Assembly (NCBI GenBank): GCA_018398585.1
Contig: JAGTTD010000010.1
Span: forward strand, 3,799,501 to 3,863,500
Length of the DNA: 64,000 bases
Direction of reading: 5' to 3'
Origin: Simmondsia chinensis
Lineage: Eukaryota > Streptophyta > Magnoliopsida > Caryophyllales > Simmondsiaceae
Each line of letters begins with the position of its first letter. Position 1 is the stretch's first letter. The notes beneath the pieces were generated by a model, which did not search any database, was not told where the DNA came from, and saw nothing but the letters and a program-made list of their open reading frames with translations. The translations under genes were made by a program, and so were the position numbers. Below are positions 55,040-64,000 of this stretch, piece by piece.

Positions 55040-55281
55040 GAGTCACCTAAGAGGGTACCAACATGTAAGTACCGAATCCCATTAGAACTCCGAAGTTAAG
55101 TGTGTTTGGACGAAAGTAGTACCAAGATGAGTGACCTCCTGGGAAGTCATCGTGTTGCATCCCTCAAGTTGGTGGTACTCGGAAACAACCTCTCTTCAGA
55201 GTAGCACCCTGAAGGGGGAAGACTGCGTACATTCACCCCCAAGACCCTGCTTAGGCGGGAGCCTTTGGAACACTGAAAATG
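55040..55281 (+). mobile_element. 5S-headed SINE, copy J (fuller 5S 3' end)
   Basis: gaatcccattagaactccga, agttaagtgtgtttgg and gagtgacctcctgggaagtc, then cgtgttgcatccctc, which is the normal 3' end of plant 5S rRNA. The other 5S-headed copies have lost about 8 bases here. The body is acaacctctcttcagagtag, aagactgcgtacattcac and ggcgggagcctttggaacac. No clear target duplication. Confidence 0.85.
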
Positions 55282-55289
55282 TTGCTTTT

Positions 55290-55985
55290 GCTTTGCAGTA
55301 AAACATTTTGTTATTTTTTAGTATTGATAAAGATGGTTTTATGAGAAAACTTCTTTTTGGATTTGATGTTTTTTCGCGGCGTGGTAACTTTGCCATATTA
55401 TAAGTAGAAGTTTGATTAATTTATAAAAAAGCAGTTAATTAATTTAATTTCTTATAACTTATTTATGTTTTATCATACTATATATATTAAATTTTTAGTT
55501 TTAACATATAAAATAGATATATTTAATATTTAAATATATAATTAATAGCTCATAATGAAGTTTTTTGGGGTCAAAGTTCATAATAAAAAGTGACTAATTT
55601 ATAAGATGGTTATCTTTTTATTTAATAAAATATTATATATTATAATGTTTAAATTTACCAATTTACTTCTATTATATTTATATATTTATATATATTTTTA
55701 TTTATAACTGGTGCAATAATTTATATAAAACATATTATAGCTCATATACATATATGTATATAGTATAAATTAAATTAAATTATTTGAAAGTTAGTTAAAT
55801 TAATCAAGACACATTGATATCAGAAAAAAGCCTACTAATTAAACTGATTGTAGATTCCAAAATATTGGGATCAATCAAGTATATAATTTAAATAATTTAA
55901 TTAAATACACATAATATATACTTAATTAATATGATAATATTTATTGGTACTTGCCTAGTTGGATGGAAGTAGTATTCCAATATGT
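55290..55985. other. AT-rich non-coding sequence
   Basis: Very AT-rich; no gene or element ends recognised. Confidence 0.4.
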
Positions 55986-55989
55986 CACT

Positions 55990-56565
55990 TGGGGGAATAA
56001 GGGGTTCCACGGTACTTATTACGAGGGTGGCTAGTTTGTTTATTGGATTAAGTATTAATTAATTATAAATACAATATATAAGAATGACAATAGAGCAGAT
56101 AAAACTTCTTTTTTGAGAAAGGCGGGTACGGGCTGGGCGGACTCGCTTGATACCAGCCACGAGTACGAGTATGCTGTTGTACTTGCCCCATCCCACTCCA
56201 TACTTACTTTGGCTAGCCTTATTTCGTGTTGTACTTGCTTTATTTTGTACGTAGTTAGCTTTCAAATTAAAAAGTATGTGCTTAAATTCAATTACTTAAA
56301 TTATTTATTGTTGTTATTAAAAAAATATAATTGAGTTATTAAATATAGTATTAAATAATTAATATGGCAAGTATGGATAATCGTTTTGTACATAAATAAT
56401 GAATATACATTGGATACTTGCGGATAATGGGATGAGTATGGGTATGAGTTTGTATCCGCTGACATGGATATGTGTGATTTTGGGTGGCGGGTACGATTAT
56501 GGAGAAGGTATCATCCATATCCGTCCTGCTTTATCGCCATCTCTAATAACCTATCAATCTTACTA
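55990..56565. repeat. gggtacgggta-type repeat, copy 2
   Basis: Matches 33640-34165 in order: ggcgggtacgggctgg, ccatacttactttggcta, attaaataattaatatgg, gatgagtatgggtatgag. It ends near tatcgccatctctaataacc. Confidence 0.5.
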
Positions 56566-56639
56566 GAGTTGTTAGTTTTTTTTAATACTTTTTGTTATTC
56601 CAAATTAGGCCCTTTATTATTCTATGTGACAACTATGAC

Positions 56640-57450
56640 GGGGGATGAGGGGTGATTGAATAAATTAGAAAAATTTAAATTAGGGTTTTGAGGGCGGAGA
56701 GAGGCTACACCGCCACCATGACTGAGGCCTAGGGGAGGCGTTGGGAGGGAGGCGAAGTGACCACCGCCATCCGGTACAATCGGTGTTCTGGCGTAGGTGG
56801 CACTGGCGAACCTAGCCCTAGTCGAGGGGAGAGAGAAGAGAGAGGGAAGAGATGAGGGGATGCCCATGTTAAGTCCCGGGAACACTGTAGGCCTCCGAAT
56901 TGTTGGTGGAGTACTGGCGATGGCGACACCGGTATCGAACAACCGAGGGAGGTCACCACTGGCTGTGATGGAGCCGACATGAGAGGTGTCGATCACCATA
57001 GGAGGCAGTGCGGCGCTGGGAACCACTTGCAAGGTACCGACATTGACGTTGTTGGCCTCGACTGGGGTTCGCTAGCGGAGGGGGAAACAACGTTGGCGCA
57101 GGACCAATTGGGACTAGTTGCCATTGTTCAAGTTTTAAACAATAAAATTGAAGGGAATTTAAACATATTGCAAAGAAATCAGCAGAAACATAAAAGGAAT
57201 TGAAAAGAAGAAACACAGATAAGAAAAAAAAATATGAGCATGGATTAGGTTAGAACCTGCTCTGATACCATGTGAATACGGAGCAAAACAATTGTATTTG
57301 ATAATGAATGACTGATACATAGGTGCCTTTATATAGGCAAATAAGCAATGCATAAATAATTAGGGTGCCTTTGAAGTTACTATAACTTTAGGGGTATAAC
57401 GGTAAAAGCAATAAACCCTAGTATCTAAAGTATCTTCTAATATTGTGGAC
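56640..57450 (-). mobile_element. LTR retrotransposon 5' end: LTR start, PBS, gag start
   Basis: On -, the site tggtatcagagcaggtt (57258-57272 on +) is a good initiator Met tRNA primer-binding site. Directly upstream lies an LTR end (tgctccgtattca on -, 57273 rightward), with a TATA-like cctatataaagg at about 57330-57342. Downstream on - a frame starts MATSPNWSCANVVSPSASEP and continues with stops. The left side is cut off near 56640, so only the 5' part of an element, probably Copia, is here. The outer LTR end is not fixed. Confidence 0.6.
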
Positions 57451-57479
57451 GGTCTTCGGTGCTTGGACATCTTGTGGCT

Positions 57480-57692
57480 CAGTAGATTGACGGCCATCAG
57501 GGGTTATTTTTCGGATGTATGTCCTTTGTGGCAGTTCCTTTTTGCCTTCCTATCCCTTATTTAGGCTTTTTTGTGTTAGAGTCTGGATTGTGAGTAGTAT
57601 TGCCCTGAGTATTTTGGTGTTCTGACCGTTTGCCTTTAGACCCCTATCTTGCACTACTATGCTTTCTTGGGCTTGTACTATAATTACCGGAA
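57480..57692 (+). mobile_element. LINE 3' UTR fragment
   Basis: T/G-rich UTR-like sequence (tgtgttagagtctggattgt, tgccctgagtattttggtgt) ends in ctataattaccggaaaaaa. It resembles the 3' end at 22640-22998. Confidence 0.5.
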
Positions 57693-57704
57693 AAAATTTA
57701 GGGC

Positions 57705-58165
57705 TATTTACATTTTAATATCATGACATTTTTGAAAACAAATAAAAAGGATCATGACCTTTTCAAATTAATAAAAAGGTCTCTAAATTTTTGTCATAGT
57801 AATAAAAGGGCCTTACTCCAGCGTGATGACGTCATTTTTCATCGAAAAAGCTGACGTGATAATTATTTTTTATTAATACTATAATAAAATGATAAAAATG
57901 TCATTCAATACTCTGATGCATACATTATTATCACAAACTCCAAGATATTGTAATACATAGAAACTATCTATTTTTGTTTACTTTGTTTAAAAGTATGCTC
58001 ATTGAAAGATATTTTTGTCTTTTAACTATATTATTAATAAAAAAAATAGTTGTTACTTTAACTCTATCAACATAAAATGAAGTGATTACGATTAAAATTT
58101 AAGAATTTTTTTTATTAATATAATAAATTAGAGGCCTTTTTATTAACTAAAAAAAATCTCAATCT
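57705..58165. mobile_element. TIR element, copy 2 (empty relative of 8844-10310)
   Basis: It begins agggctatttacattttaat, has aaaaaggatcatgacctttt and gcgtgatgacgtcatttttc, and ends with inverse-like aaattagaggcctttttatt. It lacks the LINE, so it shows the pre-insertion form of the element at 8844. Confidence 0.55.
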
Positions 58166-59009
58166 TCTTTATGTATATATTTTATTTTATAGAAGTTATC
58201 CATCCCTAAAATATCCCATTCCCTCATCCTTGCAATTCTAGAGGGCTTGGTATTTTAAATTTAAAAAAAAGATAAAATAGAAATATTTTTTTTTATATTA
58301 TAGAGAAGTTACGCATCTCCAAAATACCTTATTCCTTCATCCTTGCAATTCTAGAAGGTTTAATATTTTAAATTTTAGAAAAAAAGTAAAATAGAAATAT
58401 TTATATATATATTTTCTATTGGTGATTTGCCATACTTCAATCATGAAATAATGTATGAGTCCTTCACTGAAAAGAAAGAATACAAAATAGCCATAAAAGT
58501 TTAGTTTTATAATATTTCAGCGGAATATATTTGAATTATTTAATACACTCTAATTTTAAAAATTATTAAATGGAAGAACTATACTAAAACTGTCTTACAA
58601 TATAAAAAGGCTGTACCTTTATCCATTACAAATCATAACAAATCCAAAGGTTATACTTTAATTAAAAGACTATTCAACTATTCTTACATAGTATAAATTT
58701 TGTTTAACTTATACATTATTTTTTTAAAAATACATTTTCATATTATCCGTGCATTAAAATATATATATTACACATATTATTCGTGCATTAAAATATATAT
58801 ATTACACATATTATCCGTACATTGTATGAAAAAATTAGTTATTTTTATTATTTTAAAGAACATGAGATTATACAAAGGAATGACAAGTGGAGGAGAGAGA
58901 AGGACAATAAATACAAAGAAAAAGACGTTGTACATGGCTGCTCGACAAAGCACACTCTTCCCCCCCTTTTGCTTTTCTCCCTTCCCCACACCCATCATCG
59001 CTTCACTCT
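58166..59009. repeat. AT-rich sequence with two tandem duplications
   Basis: A roughly 115-bp unit (tccctcatccttgcaattct, aaatagaaatattttt) occurs twice in tandem at about 58185-58300 and 58300-58412. A roughly 38-bp unit (cgtgcattaaaatatatata, ttacacatatta) occurs 2.5 times at 58745-58824. No gene. Confidence 0.6.
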
Positions 59010-59033
59010 CCCCCCCCCCCCCCCCCCCCCCCC
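59010..59033 (+). repeat. 24-C homopolymer
   Basis: An uninterrupted run of 24 C about 570 bp upstream of the RopGEF start codon. Confidence 0.9.
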
Positions 59034-59149
59034 ACTTTAGAGAGAGAAAGATAAAGCTACATATATAGAGAGATAGATAGAGAGTTTCTCCTACTCAATC
59101 ACCTTCCATTTCCCCTAATGCACCCTATTATCGGGTCATTTTCGGGTCG

Positions 59150-59605
59150 GATAAAGAACGAGTTGGGTTAGTTTCACGTTGCATCATTTCAACATTGGGT
59201 TCAATTATCAAATACAAATTTTCGGTTCAAATTGGGTTAGATTACGTGGTTTTCAGGTTTATTTTTTGGGTTGAGTTGGATTTGCTATCTCTGGCACCCT
59301 CCTCTCGAATCTCGCTGACTTTGTCGGGTTAGTTTCAGTCGGGTCATTTCTAACTTTGGTTTAATTATCAAAGACAAATTTTCGGTTTAGTTCACTGGTT
59401 TTTCAGGTCTGTTTTCGGGTTAGTTTGGATTTGCCATCTCTAGCACTCTTCCCTCAATCTCACTGACTTTGTTGGGTTAGTTTCAGTTGGTAATTTCAAC
59501 TTCAGGTTCAATTATCAAAAGACAAATTTTCAGTTCGCGGGTTTTTCAAGTCGGGTTGGATTTGCCATCTCTAGCGCCTTCTTCTCAGATCTGACTGACT
59601 TTCCC
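59150..59605 (+). repeat. direct-repeat array directly upstream of RopGEF
   Basis: Units of 149 bp (59281-59429) and 131 bp (59430-59560) each start tttgccatctctagc (or a variant) and run cttcctctcaatctcactgac-like, gggttagtttca, ggttcaattatcaaa and acaaattttcggtt. A partial unit precedes them (59160-59280). The start of a fourth (59561-59605) runs straight into the start codon. The part nearest the gene looks like 5' UTR (cttctcagatctgactgact), so the array repeats UTR sequence together with a repeat of the cgggtt type. Confidence 0.75.
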
Positions 59606-62600
59606 ATGGCGAGTGTCTCTTCGGATGACGAGGGTTCTGACGAGAGGTGCGGTAGCTACAGTCTAAGTGCTGACGTCAGCGAGTCGGAAAGTTCTGGAAG
59701 ATTCTCCTGCCGCCGCTTCTCCGCTGCCGGGGCTTCCAGCTCTGTTGCATCTTCTCCGCTTGTTGGGTGTCGGCGGTTGGTCGGAGATTCTGCCTTTCCG
59801 GCGCCAGAGGAGGTGGTTTTGCCGGTGATTGGTGGGAGAGATGTGGTGGCTTGGGATGAGAAGGGTCGGAAAGTTGATTCTGATTTTTCTGGTAATTAAT
59901 GGGTCGCTTCATTTTGCAATTTTGTTTTTTGGGTTTTTGTTTTTAGATTGATTTACTCGTTGTTTGGTTACTAGAAAGTAAAATAAAAAATCAAAATTTG
60001 TAGGAAGCAAACATTTGCTCTCTCGTTTGGTTATTATTGGAAAAATAGCATATAGTTGGAAATCAAAATAGTGGAAAATAACTAGCCTCTAGGTAAGTTC
60101 TAATTTCTGTATTTTTACTTAACCTCTTGAGGAGTTCTATTTCTTGTTCCGGTAATCAAATACTTTGTATCTTTTCCTGGAAAGTTTATCGCGAAAATTA
60201 AATTCCTGGGCTGATGCGGGAGCCCTTTGAGGCACTGGGCTGTTGTTGTTGTTCCTGGGAAGTTTATCACGGAAATTAAATTCCTGAAAAATACTTTCCG
60301 TAAGAATTCAATTTATGTGCTAACAGAACAAAGCCTTACTCTTCTCTCCACAATTTCACTAAAATTGTGCTCTATTATAAAGTTGAATCTGATTTGTCCA
60401 GTGATGGGTCGCTTTATTTTTCAATTTTGTTTTCGTGTTTTCGTTTGTTTGATTTGATTTGCTCTTGTCTCAACAATTCCTCTGCAATTTTTGTTCCATT
60501 CATGTTTGGACTTAAATTTTGTGAAGGAATAAAAACGTGGGTCTAGGAAGATCAGTCTTAAATTAGAATTGTGAGAAAGAAAAGATTAATATATAAACAG
60601 CCAATTTTGTTCAGTGATAATTCGATTTGGGATGAACCTCACCTTGATCGGTAGTATCCTTTAAGGATTTACACGTGAGTTTAGTAAGAAAGTTAACATT
60701 GGAAGTCTAAGCAGGAAGAGAAACAATGTATAAGTTTCATGGGCAATTCATGTAATGTAATGCTAATTGGTTTACATGGACTTATATATAGACCTTATGT
60801 ATATATCAACTTGATGGGTTGGGTTAAGGCCCAGTGAAACCTGTCCTGGGGAAATTTCACAATTTTGGTCTTGGAACTTATTTCTATATCATTTCCCATC
60901 TGGGTCTTGTTCATCTTTTGTTTTTTATCTAATTTGAACTTGAATTTTCCTCAATTTTGTGCAGTTTTTCTTAGTAAAGCTATGAGTATAGATTTGCTGA
61001 TGTTTTTAGATTTACCCTTCTTTTATGGGCATTTTTTTGAAATTGGTTTTTTGTACTGTAACTCTTTCTTCTTTTATGGGCATTTTTTCTGAATTTGCTT
61101 TTTTGTTAAATATAATGTGTTGTATTTCTTCTTTAGCAGAAGTAGAGATGATGAAGGAAAGATTTGCAAAGCTTTTACTAGGAGAGGACATGTCTGGTGG
61201 TGGTAATGGAGTTTGCACCGCTCTTGCCATCTCTAATGCCATCACCAATCTCGCTGGTATAACTTTAAGGTTCCGTTTGTTTCAACAGGAAACATTTTTC
61301 TTATAGAGAACTTTTCTTCACAAAGTATTTTCAATTAGAAGTTTCATTCTATGAATCTATATGAGATTCGTGCTTGGTCAAGTTGATGAGCATATAACAT
61401 GAAGTTACTAAGGAAAGTGTTTTTCCTATTCGTTGAGGGGATGTAATTGTCCGCTAACTAGAGGAAAACATTTTCCGTATATGTGATTGTTGTTATTAAA
61501 CTATGCAAAAAGTAACAATAGAATTGAAAAATAAAGGATTTTCTGTCAAAACAAATAGAGCCTAAGCCTCAGTTTGGGTTGCAAACTCCCTCTTCCGTTC
61601 AATTTCTGTTGTTTTGTTGCATGAATGATTAGCAACAATCACTTAAGAAGATCTTTCATTCATAGGGGAGAAGTTGATCTCTTTTTATGAAGTGGGATGA
61701 CATTGTCCTGTACGAGGGGATAACATTTTCCATCATAATCTAAGGTTCTTAATATCTCCTAAACCCCCAGACCCTGCCTTGGCGGAAGCCTCTTTGAGGT
61801 ACTAGGGTATTGTTGTAATCTCAGCTAAACTGCAAGTGGATCAAACGTGAATCTCATACGAGTTTATATTATCAAATTGATTTCCAAACCAAACAAAAGA
61901 AAATTTTGTAGGAAAAAAATAGTTTTACTGCCTGTCTGGTATCGTTTTCTGTTCGTAGTTTTTAGCTTTTCAAGTTCAAAACCCATACTTGGAAATATTT
62001 TTTTTAACCCTTTATTTTTGGTTTTTGGTTTACTTTTTCTTCCCAGTTCAAGTTAAAGATAAAAACATGAAACGGAAAATAAGCAAAAAATCATTTCCAA
62101 AATCTACCTTTTAGTTTCAAAGCCACCAAAAACTGCATTTACAAAACGATACCAAACAAGCCGTTAGTCAATAATCTTTAGAGGAGAACAATTGTCTGCA
62201 AGAAAAATATTCTCTCTCCAACCAAACGCAACCCTTGCTTGATCTAGTTAAGTCATCATTTGCAGTCTTTCACTGCATTCCATCTGATTAGATCTCTAAT
62301 TACTGAATGACAGCCACTGTTTTCGGAGAAATATGGAGGCTAGAGCCTTTACCACCCCAAAAGAAGAATATGTGGTGCAGGGAAATGGAATGGCTCTTAT
62401 GTGTCAGCGACTCCATTGTTGAACTAGTCCCTTCTATCAAAGAATTTCCCGGTCAAGGCACGTTCGAGATCATGGCTACAAGACCCAGATCAGATTTATA
62501 TGTAAACTTGCCCGCTCTTAAGAAGCTCGATGCGATGCTTCTTAATGTCCTTGATGGGTTTCGAGACACAGAGTTTTGGTATATAGATAGAGGGATATCG

Positions 62601-64000
62601 GTGCACGAAGGTGATGGTCGCGATAGGTATAAGTCGGGGATGTGTAGTGGACGACCTTCTGTAAGGGACGAGGATAAATGGTGGTTGCCCTGTCCGAAGG
62701 TTCCTGCAAATGGGCTGTCAGAGGAGGGGAGGAAAAGGTTGCAGCAATGTCGCGATTGTACGAATCAAATATTAAAGGCGGCTATGGCGATTAATAGTAG
62801 TGTTCTTGCAGAGACGGAGATTCCTAGTGCTTATTTGGAGACCTTGCCTAAGGTAATGATGAGCTTGTTAGTTGATTCCCCTATTTGGCAACATGGTAGA
62901 TGGGGTCAAGGGGGTAATTCTTACGTCCGTTCAATAATTCTTTTGAGGGGTATGGAGGGTATTACTCTCTCTTTTTTCTCCCTCAATTTGGGGTGTAACC
63001 CCCTGTTTGACAATTGGGTAATGTGGTAAAGAGAAGTAAGAGTAACGGGGGTAAGTCATTATTCTTGGTTGGCAATCTTTTTTGAGGGAATGCTTGCTCT
63101 GTGCCGTTGTTTTGCTCCTATGCTTGTATGCTTTTATGCTTTTCAGGTTGGGGGTCTTCGGACTCAGCCTTCCTTTAGGATAACACTTTGAAGGGGTAAG
63201 GCTGCATACATCCCTCCCCTCCAGACCTTGCATATGCGGAAGCACTTGAGGCATTGGGTCTGTTGTTGTTGGCAAACTTTTCTGAGGGGTGGGGGGTTAA
63301 CTTTTTTTTGGGAGTCTCTATTTGAACTACAATTCTTATTATCCTTACCTTTTTACCCAATTGCTAAGCGAGAGTAAGCCTTCTACCTCTCTTTACCTTT
63401 ACTATTCTTTATTAAATATATCCAAAAAAGAATAGGCTAATTTTGTACTCGCCCCCTTTTTACCCCTATCTATCCCTCGCTAGTCACTACCCTTCTTCGG
63501 CTAGTTGCCAAACGGAGAGTTAATGTCATTGTAGTAGGGACAAGATTGCGGGAAATGACCGTCTGTATTCCTCTTGTTGGACATTTCTTTCTTCATTTGT
63601 TGCTAGATGGTGTTAGAATATAAACTGTTGGGATAATTGGTTCATTAATATGCTATTAGAGCTTCTCTAATCAAATGGTCTTGAGTTAAAATCCCAGCAG
63701 CAACCCTACTTTGTGGACTATATATGGTTCAAGCCTAACCGACATTTACATGAGGGGGCATTATGTTAGACTATAAAATCATATACCTTGCTGTCAAAAC
63801 TTTTAACCAATGGTGATCTCACGTTTCCTTTGCAGAACGGAAAAGAATGTCTCGGTGAGATTATCTACCGCTACATAACAGCAGAGAAATTCTCACCGGA
63901 CTATCTTCTTGACTATCTCGATCCCTCTTCCGAGCATCATACACTTGAGGTAGCGAACAGGATTGAGGCCGCTATACATGTATGGAAACAAAAAGACCAT
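59606..64000 (+). CDS. PRONE-type Rop guanine nucleotide exchange factor (RopGEF1-like), first four exons
   Basis: Exons 59606-59891, 61140-61256, 62314-62852 and 63836 to beyond the window edge; junctions are GT-AG and phases agree, giving 369 residues so far (members are usually about 500-600). The N-terminus is Ser/acidic-rich ([19 protein letters not shown]), as in the RopGEF1 group. The PRONE domain begins near residue 96 ([20 protein letters not shown]) and includes [69 protein letters not shown] (255-272) and [25 protein letters not shown] proteins load GTP onto Rop/RAC GTPases at the plasma membrane in polar growth. The C-terminal PRONE part and variable tail are outside the window. 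Introns hold MITEs and SINEs. Confidence 0.95.
59956..60335. mobile_element. Tourist-like MITE in RopGEF intron 1
   Basis: Ends ctcgttgtttgg and, inverted, ggctttgttctg, with tta flanks at 59953-59955 and 60336-60338. It holds a SINE stub with a 34-bp duplication. Confidence 0.65.
60209..60252 (+). mobile_element. 44-bp SINE 3' stub, copy K
   Basis: ggctgatgcgggagcccttt, then gaggcactgggctgttgttg. It is flanked by imperfect 34-bp direct repeats at 60175-60208 and 60253-60286, with about four differences. Confidence 0.75.
61269..61562. mobile_element. Tourist-like MITE in RopGEF intron 2 (294 bp)
   Basis: Terminal inverted repeats ggttccgtttgtttcaacag and ggctctatttgttttgacag, with taa flanks at 61266-61268 and 61563-61565. 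The best bounded member of its family; relatives are at 23432, 27176 and 28185. Confidence 0.75.
61761..61815 (+). mobile_element. SINE 3' fragment in RopGEF intron 2
   Basis: cccagaccctgccttggcgg, aagcctctttgaggtactag, tattgttgt. Only the last part of the SINE body. Confidence 0.65.
61928..62163. mobile_element. small MITE in RopGEF intron 2 (236 bp)
   Basis: Inverted ends ctgcctgtctggtatcgttt and cggcttgtttggtatcgttt, with tta flanks at 61925-61927 and 62164-62166. It ends about 150 bp upstream of exon 3. Confidence 0.65.
63089..63268 (+). mobile_element. SINE with a second, non-5S head, copy L, in RopGEF intron 3
   Basis: The head aatgcttgctctgtgccgtt, then atgcttgtatgcttttatgc, matches copy E. 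The body is agccttcctttaggataaca, gtaaggctgcatacatccct, agcacttgaggcattgggtc and a tgttgttg tail. Direct repeats of 20 bp, ttggcaatcttttttgaggg (63069-63088) and ttggcaaacttttctgaggg (63269-63288), match at 18 positions. Confidence 0.9.

Noticed and set aside
56622..57032. 136-codon Pro-rich frame on - as a host gene
   Set aside because: It lies just downstream of an LTR primer-binding site in the same orientation and is better explained as part of a retroelement.

Overview
The window is nuclear DNA of a flowering plant, most likely a eudicot. It is AT-rich, its three genes are interrupted by GT-AG introns, and it is packed with plant-type mobile DNA: SINEs with a TTG tail, L1-type LINEs, Ty3 and Copia elements, Tourist-like MITEs with TTA/TAA target duplications, and Mutator-like MITEs with 9-10 bp duplications. 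I cannot name the species.

Three host genes can be supported. (1) A complete eight-exon gene on + (17698-25678) encodes a 546-residue SKU5-similar multicopper-oxidase-like secreted protein that has lost the usual copper-binding histidines. (2) A two-exon gene on - (33388 down to about 30953) encodes the CCDC124/Lso2 family ribosome-associated protein. (3) The first four exons of a PRONE-type RopGEF gene (RopGEF1-like) start at 59606 on + and run off the right edge. The three have no evident functional link.

Almost everything else is transposon-derived. 1-17 kb holds repeats, a Copia gag remnant, a decayed LINE RNase H region, a 5'-truncated LINE with an open frame (9016-9967) and an ORF1-only LINE on - (13434-16720) carrying a probable solo LTR. 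17.7-25.7 kb is the SKS gene, whose introns are full of SINE, LINE and MITE insertions. 26-34 kb has LINE 3' ends and the CCDC124 gene. 34-42.6 kb is MITE- and SINE-rich with no host gene. 42.6-48.6 kb is a three-level nest: a SINE holds a chromodomain Ty3 element, whose 3' LTR holds a Mutator-like MITE. 51.5-54.7 kb is a second ORF1-only LINE inside a TIR element. 55-59.6 kb holds a SINE, LTR-element and LINE fragments and tandem repeats, ending in a direct-repeat array that abuts the RopGEF start codon.

The most notable material is a SINE family with at least 13 copies or fragments here. They share one 3' body (the one known in plants as the Angio-domain) ending in TTG repeats, but have at least two different heads. 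Four copies have a 5S rRNA-derived head with its internal promoter boxes kept, and two share a different head with no recognisable tRNA or 5S part. Clear target-site duplications of 11-20 bp flank several copies. The second notable theme is the pair of LINEs that contain only ORF1, resembling in architecture the half-L1 elements of mammals.
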